DNA of 64,000 nucleotides from Burkholderia contaminans (GCF_029633825.1 NZ_CP090642.1:744001-808000); one strand, 5' to 3'; counted from the stretch's first letter, positions 44,554 through 53,772 are shown. The notes: generated by a model from the letters alone, not told the origin. Numbers and translations: made by a program.

Positions 44554-44618
44554 CTGTCGGACAAGGCTTTGCCGACAGTGCGACAGCGAGACTGTCAACG
44601 CACCCCGACACGTGTGTC
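44554..44618. promoter_or_regulatory. Dyads upstream of the sigma-54 promoter, likely activator sites
   Basis: CTGTCGG-N11-CCGACAG at 44554-44578 and GACACGTGTGTC at 44607-44618, followed by GGAAATCCGAC. They lie about 12 to 75 bases upstream of the -24 element, the upper part where NtrC-type enhancers are usual. The second dyad is identical in decayed copy A (22479-22490). Binding by the regulator encoded next door is inferred. Confidence 0.55.
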
Positions 44619-44631
44619 CGGAAATCCGACG

Positions 44632-46011
44632 CTAGCCGATGTCGAGGTTCGCCATGCGCGTGTATAGCGACTGGCGGCTGATGCCGAGCTGCTTCGCTGC
44701 TTCCGCGCGATTGTCGCCGGTGAGTTCCAGCGTGCGCAGGATCATCTCGCGCTCGACGGCGGCCAGTGCTTCCGACAGCGGACGATTGAGCATCGCGGCA
44801 GGCAGCAGCGCGTCGCGCGACGAAACACCGGGTTCATCGAGGAACGCGAGATCGCATCCAGTGACGACGGCCCCGGGCGCGAGCGCATTCACGCGCGCGA
44901 TCGCGTTGCGCAGTTCGCGTACGTTGCCCGGCCACGCATACGCGATCAGACGGCGCTCCGCCTGCACGGACAGTCGCTTCGTCGTAGTCGCGCTCGACGT
45001 CGTGTCGAGAAAATGGACGGCGAGCGGCAGGATATCAGCCAGCCGCTCGCGCAGCGGTGGCAGATGAATGGGTATGACGTTGAGTCGGTAAAGCAGGTCT
45101 TCGCGAAACGTTCCGTTCGCGACCATGGTCCGCAGGTCCCGGTGGGTGGCCGCAACCACGCGGACGTTCACCGAAATGGACCGGTTGACGCCGAGCGGGG
45201 TGACTTGCTGGTCCTGCAGAACGCGCAGCAGCTTGGCCTGCATGGAGGTCGCCATGTCGCCGACTTCATCCAGGAAAAGCGTGCCTCCATCGGCTTCGAC
45301 GATTCGGCCCGTCCGTGCGGCCGTGGCGCCCGTGAAAGCGCCTTTGCAGTGGCCGAAGAGCTCGCTTTCGAGAAGCTCATGAGGAATCGCCGCGCAATTG
45401 ACGGCAACGAACGGGCCGGCGCAACGCGACGACGCAACGTGGAGCACCCTGGCCGCGACTTCCTTGCCGGTTCCCGTTTCCCCGGTGATGAGAACGGTCG
45501 CGTCCGACGCCGCGGCGCGGCCGATACATTTCTGTACTTCGCGCATCGCCGTGCTGATGCCGAGCAAGCGCGGCTCCGTACCGACAGGCTCGTCGAACGC
45601 GTCGACGTTCGCCTGCGCATGGGTACCGGCGTCGGGTGGAGAATGGGCCGCGAAGATGCGCTCGAGCAGGCTCGCGATATCGTCGCGGCCGACCGGCTTC
45701 GTCAGGTGGTCGAACGCACCCAAGCGCATGGCGGCGATCGTATTACCGCTACGGGCATAGGCGGTCAGTACCACGACGGGTACCGTCGCGAGTCGATGGA
45801 CGCGCCGCAGCCTCTCGAGTACGGCTATTCCGTCCATGTCGGGCAGCCGGATGTCAAGGAATATGCAGGCGGGTTGCAGACCTCGCTCGATGCGGGCGAG
45901 CGCGTGCTCTCCCGTGCCGGCGCATAGGGTTTCGTGACCGAGATCGGTCAGTGTTTCGGACAATCCTTCGCAGAAGGCATCGTCGTCGTCGATCAGTAGG
46001 ATGGTTGCCAT
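44632..46011 (-). CDS. NtrC-type sigma-54 response regulator
   Basis: 459 residues, three domains. Receiver: acidic pocket DDDD (8-11), phospho-acceptor Asp53 (FLDIRLPDMDG), Lys105. AAA+ domain: Walker A GETGTGKE (177-184), GAFTGA (224-229) for sigma-54 contact, Walker B TLFLDEVGD. C-terminal Fis-type HTH with EAAKQLGISRQSLYTRM. All key residues are intact. It overlaps the upstream kinase gene by 19 bases. Its likely targets are the sigma-54 promoters found at 40828, 44527, 38198 and 22399. Pieces of it are found decayed at 22504-22791 and 38300-38503. Confidence 0.93.
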   Translation of the reverse strand: MATILLIDDDDAFCEGLSETLTDLGHETLCAGTGEHALARIERGLQPACIFLDIRLPDMDGIAVLERLRRVHRLATVPVVVLTAYARSGNTIAAMRLGAFDHLTKPVGRDDIASLLERIFAAHSPPDAGTHAQANVDAFDEPVGTEPRLLGISTAMREVQKCIGRAAASDATVLITGETGTGKEVAARVLHVASSRCAGPFVAVNCAAIPHELLESELFGHCKGAFTGATAARTGRIVEADGGTLFLDEVGDMATSMQAKLLRVLQDQQVTPLGVNRSISVNVRVVAATHRDLRTMVANGTFREDLLYRLNVIPIHLPPLRERLADILPLAVHFLDTTSSATTTKRLSVQAERRLIAYAWPGNVRELRNAIARVNALAPGAVVTGCDLAFLDEPGVSSRDALLPAAMLNRPLSEALAAVEREMILRTLELTGDNRAEAAKQLGISRQSLYTRMANLDIG

Positions 46012-46583
46012 GGGATATCGATGACAAAGCAGGCAGTAGGGGGGGCGGCGTGATAGGCGGTGCCGCCGTGCGACGCTGCGATCTCTCGAACCAGCGGGAG
46101 ACCCAGCCCGCAGCCGCCTGGCCGCGCGCTGACGAAGGGTTCGAAGATACGCGTGAGCGCGCTCAGGATCAGCGGTGTTTCTGCTTCCGGAATGTCGCGC
46201 TTAATGCCGCTGCCCGGGTAAGACGGAAACGCGTAAGCGAGGAATCCACCGGCATGCTCGGACGCGCTGCCCGGTGGCCCGGAACGCGGCGCGCCTAGCC
46301 TCCGGAATCCTCCCTCGATGCCCGCCGATCCGGCAAGGGCCGCGTTGAGCACGTCGTGCAACAGTTGAACGTTCGGCTCCGTCGCGTGCGGTAACGACAG
46401 CGTGTAGTGGGATGCAATTGCCTCGCACGCTTCGCTCGCGCGCTGCTTGGCGGATGCGATGCGGTGGCTTTCGGTGCAACTGGCCATTAACCATACGATT
46501 GCGACCAGCGATGCGCATAACGCGGCGGCAAGTGCCCTGAGTAGCGACAATTGCGTCGAAAACCTTGGTCTGACTAGCGTCAT
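45993..46583 (-). pseudogene. Sensor histidine kinase with internal in-frame deletion
   Basis: 196 codons, no stop. The first 142 are a membrane sensor: TM at about 12-35, then a periplasmic part ending GFLAYAFPSYPGSGIKRDIPEAETPLILSAL. The frame then jumps straight to TRIFEPFVSARPGGCGLGLPLVREIAASHGGTAY, the G1/F/G2 end of a histidine-kinase ATPase domain. The second membrane helix, the His-containing dimerisation domain and the N-box are all missing. It cannot autophosphorylate. The junction is near 46155. It overlaps the response regulator gene, its former partner. Confidence 0.8.
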
Positions 46584-47842
46584 AGCCTTGCGTCGAATGG
46601 TGCTACGTCTGTTCTCATGGAAACGGTCTACGGAATGCAGCGCAATCGCGCTTCGTCTGCGTCGACATTCAGTCGAGGATAGATTGGCAGGGGTGGGGAT
46701 GATAGGACAGGCCGCTCGTATTTGAAGCAGGCGATGGTATGCGCTACGTACCCGCTCGCATCACGCGTTTGTCGGTTTTTATCAGACAATACGGTGATGG
46801 AGTTCGCCGCCCTCCAACCGTTCGCCCACGACGCGCGGAAGCACCCACATGAGGCGCTGGCGGGGAGCGTTCCGTTTCACGCCCATCCTAGGTAGATAAT
46901 GAAATGCATGTGTCAGAGCGGGTTGCATTCATATATGGAAGCGATCCTTATTATCTAAATAGTACATAAATGTTTTGTTCGCGTCTTGCTCGCAATCGTT
47001 TGCGTGTGGTTCTCGTCAACAAAAGCAACGTGGCCGCGGTAGTCGGCCAGCACGTCGCGTGGCGATCTGGAACTTCCGGCGGTCGCCGGCCGCGCCGGCG
47101 ATCACCGGCGGTTTCCAATGGATGCGGCACATCCCGCGGACGGTCGAAGCGTTCGGGCGTCAGGCCGTCGGCCGGCACGGGCGCTGTTTCGGCGCTGCCC
47201 CTTACATCGGGCGGGACTCGGCCATGAAGAGACTGGACCGGTCCGCATGAGTAAGGGAATTGAACTACTGGATCGAAAGGCCGATGATGGCGCCGGTGTG
47301 TCGGCATCGTCCAGAGAATACTTGTACGGAGCCCGGTGGCGACTTGCCCCGCGCGCGGGCTGTGCGAGACGGGAGGAATACTCCGTACGGGCCGGAGGGC
47401 GTGCCACACGATTCGTCGTTCCGTGTTGGGTTACTCGCCGTGCCATTCCTCTTGCGCTAGTTGCCCGCCAGCCTTGACTGATCGACAGCCAGTGCGTTCG
47501 CGATGTATATTTGTTATGTAAAATGGATTCCTTACGAAATCGGCAAACGATGGGGGAGTCTCGAAAACAATGGTTCGGCGAATGCAGTGAGCCGCGTGAT
47601 CTCGGTGAGTCACCGACGGTGGCTCGCCAGCTCAGTTTTTTGAGGAATCAGGAAGCGGTCTCGATTTTTGGCCTTGGCGATTCACGACGGTGGCTTGCCT
47701 CGACCATTCCAGGTGGCGCCGGTTTTCGGATCCTGGTATTTCGGCTCGGCGGGGTCCGGTCGGCGTAACGAACGGACCCAAAAGCATGTGGACCATCTAT
47801 ATGAAGGTCGATGGTGGAATGTCATTGGCGTAATTGCGACCA
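46584..47842. other. Gene-poor stretch with AT-rich patch
   Basis: 1.26 kb in which I find no convincing gene. It contains an AT-rich patch at about 46900-46975. Short frames such as 46970-47227 and 47511-47768 have no recognisable product and their codon use does not support coding. An imperfect direct repeat (GAGTCACCGACGGTGGCTCGCC near 47605 and GATTCACGACGGTGGCTTGCC near 47679) is present. The region probably consists of decayed DNA. Confidence 0.6.
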
Positions 47843-48421
47843 TCAATCGTTAGTCAAGGCGCGATGATATTTGGCGACGTACTTCGCCTGAGCGATGACT
47901 TTCCCGTGCATCTGATAGGCGACGAGCGCAGGACTCGCCGCCGGCGCCACGTCAATTCTTGCCACGTCCAAGGCCGACGCCGTCACGACATATCGATGCG
48001 ACGCCCCCTGAGGCGGGCAGGGGCCACCGTATCTGGATTCGCCAAAGTCAGTCAACGTCTCGACAGCGCCCGCCGGCAAGAACTTCGGATTGCCGGAAGC
48101 GCCTTTTTCGATCGACGACTCCGAAGGTGGAATATTGACGACCTCCCAATGGGTCCAGCCGAGCCCGCCGGTTGGCGCATCGGGGTCGAAAATTGTCACG
48201 ACGATGCTCTTCGTGCCGCGCGGAACGTTAGCCCACGAAATGCGGGGCGAAACGTTCTGACCGTGACAGCCAAAGCCTCCGTACACGTGTTCGTTCGTAA
48301 AGTGTCCGTGACTGAGGCCGTCGACCCTGATTGTGAACGGCGCCGCGCTGGCTGACGCCGGGATGACCGCTAGTGCCGCCGAAATGCATAGAATCGCGGG
48401 AAATAAAATCTTCGATCGCAT
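47843..48421 (-). CDS. Periplasmic YbhB/YbcL-like PEBP family protein
   Basis: 192 residues with a signal peptide (ILFPAILCISAALAVIPASASA). PEBP motifs are present: FDPDAPTGGLGWTHWEV and GGPCPPQGASHRY, the ligand-pocket signatures of the phosphatidylethanolamine-binding protein fold. Start at ATG 48421; the frame is open a further 30 codons but the signal peptide fixes the start. Function of bacterial family members is poorly known. Its upstream 350 bases hold no gene, only its own promoter region and the terminator of the next gene. Confidence 0.88.
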   Translation of the reverse strand: MRSKILFPAILCISAALAVIPASASAAPFTIRVDGLSHGHFTNEHVYGGFGCHGQNVSPRISWANVPRGTKSIVVTIFDPDAPTGGLGWTHWEVVNIPPSESSIEKGASGNPKFLPAGAVETLTDFGESRYGGPCPPQGASHRYVVTASALDVARIDVAPAASPALVAYQMHGKVIAQAKYVAKYHRALTND

Positions 48422-48675
48422 GAGGTGCTCCGTTGAAGGGTAAGAGTTCAGTACAACGGTATCAACCGTATCGTGTAGCGATTCGCCCCGGAAGGCAGAT
48501 TCGCGAACCACGGTGTTGCCTTCGCAGCAACGTCGTTGGCAGGACTTTCAGTCGATTCGGTCGTCGCTCGTGCCGGCGAGGTCGAGCGTCTGCATAACGA
48601 GAGCAGCAGCGGCGGGCGTTGAATGAGCGTGCAAGCGCCTTTGAACGAGTGGCCACCGCCCGAACTAGCGATTGT

Positions 48676-48720
48676 TTAAAAAAGAACCGCCGCGAGTCAT
48701 GTGAGTTCGCGGCGGTTCTC
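48676..48720 (-). terminator. Rho-independent terminator of the MBL hydrolase gene
   Basis: A 13-base stem AGAACCGCCGCGA/TCGCGGCGGTTCT (48683-48695 with 48707-48719) is followed on the minus strand by TTTTTTAAAC. It lies about 55 bases after the stop of the minus-strand gene at 48772, so it ends that transcript. Confidence 0.85.
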
Positions 48721-48771
48721 CGGCACTCGTCAACGCAACCTATACGACTACGGTCGATAGTCGAGCGTCGA

Positions 48772-49704
48772 TCAGTAGTCCCACTGCACCGGCACGAAGC
48801 GGAAACCTTCACCGCTCTTTGCAATGTGACCGATGGAGGGAAAAGCGACATGAGCCGCGGCCAGCAGTGAGCCGGTTTCAGCCGCTTCGTTGAGCAGCGC
48901 TATACGCACGTCGATAGCGCCTTCAGGATCGTGCTCGAAGCCATTTTGCCAATCGGGATTGTCGAAGTTGACTTCGAAAATCGCGTCCCCCACGAACGTG
49001 AGTTTCTCGCCGTTGGACGCGATGTCCACGACGCAGTGTCCCGGCGTGTGACCACCCGTCACGCGGGCCGACACGCCCGCGGCGACTTCCACGGTCCGAT
49101 CGAACGGCACGATGTTTTCGCGGTAGAGTTCCACGAACCTTGCAGCAGCCTTGCGCAGCGCGGGAGGTACCGTTTCCGGCATCACCGTCTTGCTGAAGTC
49201 GGGGTCTTTCCAGAATTCAACTTCCGTGGCCGACACGTGAATGCGCACGTCGTGGCGCAGTTTGGCCTTGACGCCATCGACGTTCAGTCCGCCGACATGA
49301 TCCATGTGCATATGCGTAATCACGATATCGGTGATCGCCGCCAGGTCGATGCCGGCGGCTTCCAGGCGCATCACCGACCGACCGGCGCGCGAAAAGTATT
49401 CGAATCCGTCGCCCACGCCCGAGTCGATCAGGATCAGGCGTTCGCCGCTACGCACAAGCGCGATATTCAGCGCCCAGTCGAACATGTCGCGCTGGAGGAA
49501 CCGGCCGTCGAACCATTCGTTTCGGTCAGCTTCGCTCACGTTGGTTGACATGGTGGACGTCGGCAGCGGCAAAACGCCATCGCTGATCAACACGACGTCG
49601 ACGTCACCCACGCGCACGGCATAGCGGGAAGGCACGAGTTCGCCTGCTCCGCCTTTCCCAAGGTTGGCGGTGACTGGCTGCAAATTTCGGATCGTTTCGC
49701 TCAT
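48772..49704 (-). CDS. MBL-fold metallo-hydrolase (possible lactonase-like)
   Basis: 310 residues. Metal-binding residues are complete: ITHMHMDHVGG (HxHxDH), GGHTPGH, VGDAIF and the distal AAHVAFPSIGHI. The family includes quorum-quenching lactonases and other hydrolases; the long MBL form with a two-domain C-terminus (FEHDPEGAIDVRIALLNEAAETGSLLAAAH) is common in beta- and gammaproteobacteria. No signal peptide by pattern. Neighbours are a cupin, an AhpD-like protein and Ohr, which suggest reactive or electrophile stress. Substrate not determined. Confidence 0.88.
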   Translation of the reverse strand: MSETIRNLQPVTANLGKGGAGELVPSRYAVRVGDVDVVLISDGVLPLPTSTMSTNVSEADRNEWFDGRFLQRDMFDWALNIALVRSGERLILIDSGVGDGFEYFSRAGRSVMRLEAAGIDLAAITDIVITHMHMDHVGGLNVDGVKAKLRHDVRIHVSATEVEFWKDPDFSKTVMPETVPPALRKAAARFVELYRENIVPFDRTVEVAAGVSARVTGGHTPGHCVVDIASNGEKLTFVGDAIFEVNFDNPDWQNGFEHDPEGAIDVRIALLNEAAETGSLLAAAHVAFPSIGHIAKSGEGFRFVPVQWDY

Positions 49705-49800
49705 CTTCTATAGTCCTATTGATTAAGTGGGGTAAGTCGCACAGCACGGCACGGCACGGTCAAAACGGCCCGGCGGTGCCGGGCCTCGACGACGACTGCA

Positions 49801-50205
49801 CTAATTCACGGGGGTGAGGACCGGCGCCCCCTTGTTCTTGATCAGGAACACGACGAATCTTGCCGGCTTCGTGCTGCTGGCATTTCGGCCGACCGTGTGT
49901 ATGTCTTTCGGGCCTTCGTGGAAGGTATCGCCGGCATGGAGCGTGACTTCCTTCCCGCCATTCAGGCCCATCACGATGCTGCCGTCCAGCACATAGACGA
50001 ATGCGTGCGCGTCGTGACGATGAACGGGATCGACGCTGCCGGGCGGATAATCCACGACGATCATCTCGACCTCCTTGCCCGGATACTCGGGCAACGGCTC
50101 CGTGGTCAGCGTTGTAACGATCGCTTGCGGCGCGGCGGCGGCCGGCTGAACTGGCATCAGCAGTGACAGCGCGAGCGGTGCAAGTGCGAGCAGGATGCGT
50201 TTCAT
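49801..50205 (-). CDS. Secreted cupin-domain protein
   Basis: 134 residues: signal peptide (MKRILLALAPLALSLLMPVQPAAA), then a single cupin barrel with DPVHRHDAHAFVYVLDGSIVMGLNG and AGDTFHEGPKDIHTVGRN, which carry the His/Glu metal ligands. It is periplasmic. Starts 4 bases after the next upstream gene's stop (50210), so it is cotranscribed with the AhpD-like gene. Function unknown; the cupins of this type often accompany CMD proteins. Confidence 0.87.
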   Translation of the reverse strand: MKRILLALAPLALSLLMPVQPAAAAPQAIVTTLTTEPLPEYPGKEVEMIVVDYPPGSVDPVHRHDAHAFVYVLDGSIVMGLNGGKEVTLHAGDTFHEGPKDIHTVGRNASSTKPARFVVFLIKNKGAPVLTPVN

Positions 50206-50209
50206 GTTG

Positions 50210-50689
50210 TTACTCCATGTTGGCCTTGTCGAGCCCGAACGTCTTGTCGAACGATCCGGGCACGATGCGGAACGCGACGTTCAGCCGGTTCCAGCAGTTG
50301 ATCGCACCGACGAGGAAGGTCAGATCCGACAACTCCTTTTCGGAATAGTGGGCACGCACGCGTTCGTAGAGATCATCCGGCAAGCCATCCGACGAAAGAT
50401 GCGTCAGGGCTTCGGTCCATGCGAGCGCGGCGCGTTCGCGCGGCGAAAAGAGCGTCGACTCGCGCCAGATCGCGACGTGATGCATGCGCAGCTCGCGCTC
50501 GCCGTGGATCCGGGCCATCTTGACGTGCATATCGACGCAGAACGCGCAGCCGTTCAGTTGCGATGCGCGAATCTCGACGAGCTCGCGGACCGGCGCTTCG
50601 ATCGTCGTCTTTTGAAACAACCCGTCGAGTTCGACGAGTTTCCTGGTGAATTCCGGCGATTGCTGAAAGTAGTTGATACGTTGCGACAT
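50210..50689 (-). CDS. Carboxymuconolactone-decarboxylase (AhpD-like) family protein
   Basis: 159 residues. The core is ELVEIRASQLNGCAFCVDMHVKMARIHG with CxxC (CAFC) and the downstream His, as in AhpD-type peroxidase reductants. ATG 50689 has GGAGAA upstream. It probably acts as a redox or hydroperoxide-related protein in the cytoplasm. Close to the cupin gene and downstream of an Ohr gene, so part of a stress operon. Confidence 0.88.
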   Translation of the reverse strand: MSQRINYFQQSPEFTRKLVELDGLFQKTTIEAPVRELVEIRASQLNGCAFCVDMHVKMARIHGERELRMHHVAIWRESTLFSPRERAALAWTEALTHLSSDGLPDDLYERVRAHYSEKELSDLTFLVGAINCWNRLNVAFRIVPGSFDKTFGLDKANME

Positions 50690-50868
50690 GATCCGTTCTC
50701 CTGATTTGTGGAAGTTGGTACTGCCGGCCCTGCGTATCGCGATTGATCGCACGACCCGCTTGGCAGCCATCGTAATCGCGGGTCCCGCGGGCCAGTAGTA
50801 CCGGCCGCGTGCGCACTCTGTTGTTGCTTCGGCACCAATCGTTCGTCACGCATGCCGGCGAGATTCAG

Positions 50869-51369
50869 TCACGCCGACACGGCGACGACACTGCAGATTC
50901 CCTGCCGCGCCATCTTCATATAGGGGCACAGGCGTTCTGTATCTCGGACAAGACGTTCCGCAAGCTGCCGGTCGATACCCGGCATGCGGACGGTGATGTT
51001 GGCGATCAGCGCATATCCGCCATCCATCGGATCACGACCGAACGTGACTTCGACGGCCACGGTGGCGTCGCGAATATTGATCCGCTCGCGCTGCGCGAGC
51101 AGGCTCAGCGCGCCGTGAAAGCACGCGGCGTAGCCGGCGGCAAGGAGCTGTTCGGGATTGGTCCCGCCGCCCGGACCACCGAGCTCGGTCGGCAACCGCA
51201 GATCGAGGGCGAGACAGCCGTCGTCGGAGCGCGCGACGCCCGAAGCACGGCCGTGCCCGGATTCGCCTCCGGAGACGGTGACCGTCGTCGTATAGAGGGG
51301 GGCGAATTCCCGCCCCCGGTATTTGTCGAGCAGCGTCAGCGGCGGAGGTTGCAACCTCTCGTTCTCCAT
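50869..51369 (-). CDS. Organic hydroperoxide resistance protein (Ohr/OsmC family), copy 1
   Basis: 166 residues. The reactive cysteine pair is Cys83 (AACFHGAL) and Cys148 (LCPYMKMA), the Ohr pattern, with the ligand Arg in the GVARSDDGCLALDLRLP region. The ATG at 51369 is chosen because the Ohr core starts soon after; the frame is open for 27 codons upstream. It reduces fatty and organic hydroperoxides using lipoylated partners. About two-thirds identical to the second copy at 52963-53463. Confidence 0.9.
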   Translation of the reverse strand: MENERLQPPPLTLLDKYRGREFAPLYTTTVTVSGGESGHGRASGVARSDDGCLALDLRLPTELGGPGGGTNPEQLLAAGYAACFHGALSLLAQRERINIRDATVAVEVTFGRDPMDGGYALIANITVRMPGIDRQLAERLVRDTERLCPYMKMARQGICSVVAVSA

Positions 51370-51624
51370 ACTTCTCCCGGTCTGTAATCGGCGAACGCGA
51401 ACGTTCCGAATCTTGCGTATCCGGATGGTGCGTGGTACGTCAACGCACATCGGCGCAAGGGGGCTGGCCTTGCCGGCAAGTTGATGCCATCACCCATCGT
51501 TCGAACGATAGCCGACGCGCTCTCGCATGCTAGTCAAAGACGTGCCGCCGGACCAGATCGACTCGGGATGCATGGTGTTGCCCGCTTCGTACCAATACGG
51601 CGAGCGCGACGGGTGCCCGGGCGC

Positions 51625-51768
51625 ATGGATTTCTCCACGACTGCGGTAGGCGCCCGATGGGCGCTGGTTGCGTCGATCATCTTCATCGTGGTCGTGCCGC
51701 TGGTCTGGCTCACCAAGCTCGCCGGGGGCGGTGGTGGCATGGCGGGGATGCGCACTGAAAGAGACCGC
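51625..51768 (+). pseudogene. Possible C-terminal remnant of a DHA2-type MFS transporter
   Basis: In the 470-base gap between Ohr and the channel gene, a plus-strand frame reads a single membrane segment ASIIFIVVVPLVWLTKLAGGGGG. PLVWLTK followed by a Gly-rich tail is common at the C-terminus of EmrB-like transporters. There is no upstream part. The rest of this gap holds nothing I recognise. Confidence 0.35.
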
Positions 51769-51839
51769 CGGGAATCGTACGCAGGTGAACGGACGTGCGC
51801 CACCTTCGACCCGATGCCAGCGAGAAACAGCCCGGTTCT

Positions 51840-52841
51840 CTATAGCGCGATGATCGTGTGGTCGCACCGATGGTCGGCAGGATCTCCGAGCATTGCTTTC
51901 AGATCGCGCTCGATCGTGGCGCACAGCGTCGAAATGGGAACGTCGTTCGCACCGCCTTCGAACGGATTCTCGGTGCTTTCGCCGACCTGGTCGAGCGACG
52001 TATACATCCACGACACCGCGACGCTGCATGGCACGACCAGCCACACCATGTTGCCATGCATGAAGCCGCTCACGCCGTCGTTCAGCCGGTTGAATTCGCT
52101 CAGAAGACCGAACGGTAGGGAAAGGCAGAAGAACCGGACGAACAGCGAGCTGACGGTCGCGTACTGTCGCGGATACGGGAAGTTCTTGAAACGTTCTGAT
52201 CTCGACTGGAGCGCGATGAAATCCCCGATCGTCTTGTGAAGCTCCATGTAGAAGCTCGTATTCAGCCGACCGGCCGCGTGAAGCGTCCCGAGCGCACTGC
52301 ATTGCAGGTTCAGCACGAATGTCGCGATGGACATGGAAGAGAGCGCCTGTGCCGTCTCAGACGGCGACAGGTATTTCAGCAACACTTCCCTGATGTCCCG
52401 TTCCCACTCCGGAACGCGATAGTACCGGCGGTACTCCGCGTTGTAGCGTTTGCTCGTGCTTTCCCAGACCCGAGGGCGACGCAGTTCGTATCGCAGCGCG
52501 GTCAGCCATCCAAGGTGTCGATCGATCAACGTGCGGGAAATCGCTTCGTCGCCGGCAAAATCGCGCGCGAGTTGGCCCCAGCGACGGCTCTTGCCCACGA
52601 TTTCGGTCCAGATTTCCAGCGCGTCCGTTGCGCGGTTGTACGTCTGGACATTCTTGAAGCCGACGATGAACGACGTCGCGGTTCCGAGGAGAACCACGAT
52701 CGTCAGCGGGATCGACAACCATGTGACGCACAGGAACTTGTACAGAATGACCGGCACAGTCCCGAAGACGAAGAGCGCATAGATGTTCCAGCGTGTCCAG
52801 ATCAGGAACTCCGACAACTTGTACGATTTTCCGAGATGCAT
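51840..52841 (-). CDS. Bestrophin-like (RFP-TM) chloride channel family protein
   Basis: 333 residues. Membrane helices at about 18-36 and 44-65, and near 225-275, with LIWTRWNIYALFVFGTVPVILY and TATSFIVGFKNVQTYNRATDALEIW typical of the bacterial bestrophin/UPF0187 group. ATG 52841 is preferred (GAGGCAAAGGAA upstream) over 52883, which has no ribosome site. It would be an inner-membrane anion channel. It lies between two Ohr genes on the same strand. Confidence 0.87.
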   Translation of the reverse strand: MHLGKSYKLSEFLIWTRWNIYALFVFGTVPVILYKFLCVTWLSIPLTIVVLLGTATSFIVGFKNVQTYNRATDALEIWTEIVGKSRRWGQLARDFAGDEAISRTLIDRHLGWLTALRYELRRPRVWESTSKRYNAEYRRYYRVPEWERDIREVLLKYLSPSETAQALSSMSIATFVLNLQCSALGTLHAAGRLNTSFYMELHKTIGDFIALQSRSERFKNFPYPRQYATVSSLFVRFFCLSLPFGLLSEFNRLNDGVSGFMHGNMVWLVVPCSVAVSWMYTSLDQVGESTENPFEGGANDVPISTLCATIERDLKAMLGDPADHRCDHTIIAL

Positions 52842-52962
52842 TTCCTTTGCCTCATCGAGGACTCGGCGCGTCCCCGAATGCACGGCGCGGCGGCCACGCG
52901 CGACAGGGCAGCAACGACGATCTTCAGCGGACAGGCGCCGCTACCGCCCGACGGGCGTCGCG

Positions 52963-53463
52963 TCAATCAACGACAGTCACGATATTGACGGTGGCTGGTC
53001 TGGCCATCTTTGCGTACGGGCACAGGCGCTCCGCGGCTCGAACCCGTTCTTCCGCGATGTCCTGATCGACGCCGGGCATCCGGACGCGGATGTCGACGAG
53101 CAGCGCATGACCGCCGTCCATCGGATCGCGGCCAAACGAAACCCGCACCTCCACGACCGTATCGGCAGGTTCCATGCCGGCGCGTTGCTCGAGCAGGTTC
53201 AGCGCACCGTGAAAGCACGCGGCGAAGCCCGCCGCGAACAATTGCTCGGGGTTGGTCCCGTTGCCGGGTCCGCCCAACTCGGTGGGCAGGCGCAGATCGA
53301 CGGCGAGGTTCCCGTCGTCCGAGCGCACGACGCCGGATGCGCGGCCGTGTCCCGTCTCGCCACCGGACACGGTGACGCTCGTCATATAGAGAGGCTGGAA
53401 ATCCCGACCCCGATATCTGTCGAGGAGGGAGAGCGGAGGGGCCTGCAGCGTGTTGTCATTCAT
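52963..53463 (-). CDS. Organic hydroperoxide resistance protein (Ohr/OsmC family), copy 2
   Basis: 166 residues with Cys83 (AACFHGAL) and Cys148 (LCPYAKMA). The N-terminus LSLLDRYRGRDFQPLYMTSVTVSGG aligns without gaps to copy 1. It is the first gene of the run toward the MBL hydrolase. The 309 bases upstream (53464-53772) hold its promoter region and no gene I can recognise. An OhrR regulator is not visible in the window. Confidence 0.9.
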   Translation of the reverse strand: MNDNTLQAPPLSLLDRYRGRDFQPLYMTSVTVSGGETGHGRASGVVRSDDGNLAVDLRLPTELGGPGNGTNPEQLFAAGFAACFHGALNLLEQRAGMEPADTVVEVRVSFGRDPMDGGHALLVDIRVRMPGVDQDIAEERVRAAERLCPYAKMARPATVNIVTVVD

Positions 53464-53772
53464 GATGCTTGCTCGAGTTCAGCGACGCTTCGATACCCGG
53501 TCATTCATTTGTCGAAGCGTGTTGTAAAGGGGGTTGCACGGCCCGGGCAAATGGCGTCTTCACGAACAAGTGGAGCGATCGACCGTATGCGGAGCGCGGC
53601 GATCTTCCGGTGCAGCCCGAATCCAGGTTTGTCCATGCAGAAGGGCGCCCCCATGCTAGCGGAGCGTACCGTGCGACGGTATGGCCGTCGCGGGTGATTC
53701 AATGTTTCCCGCCGAACACCAATCGGAGCCGTGACGCAGGACTGTGACACCCCACCGGCTGCGGCCCCCGCG

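Noticed and set aside
46970..47409. Overlapping frames on both strands near 47 kb
   Set aside because: Neither strand gives a recognisable protein; the minus-strand frame is Arg/Pro/Thr-rich as random GC-rich DNA would be.
47511..47768. 85-codon frame in the gene-poor stretch
   Set aside because: No family, no ribosome site, codon use unlike real genes here.
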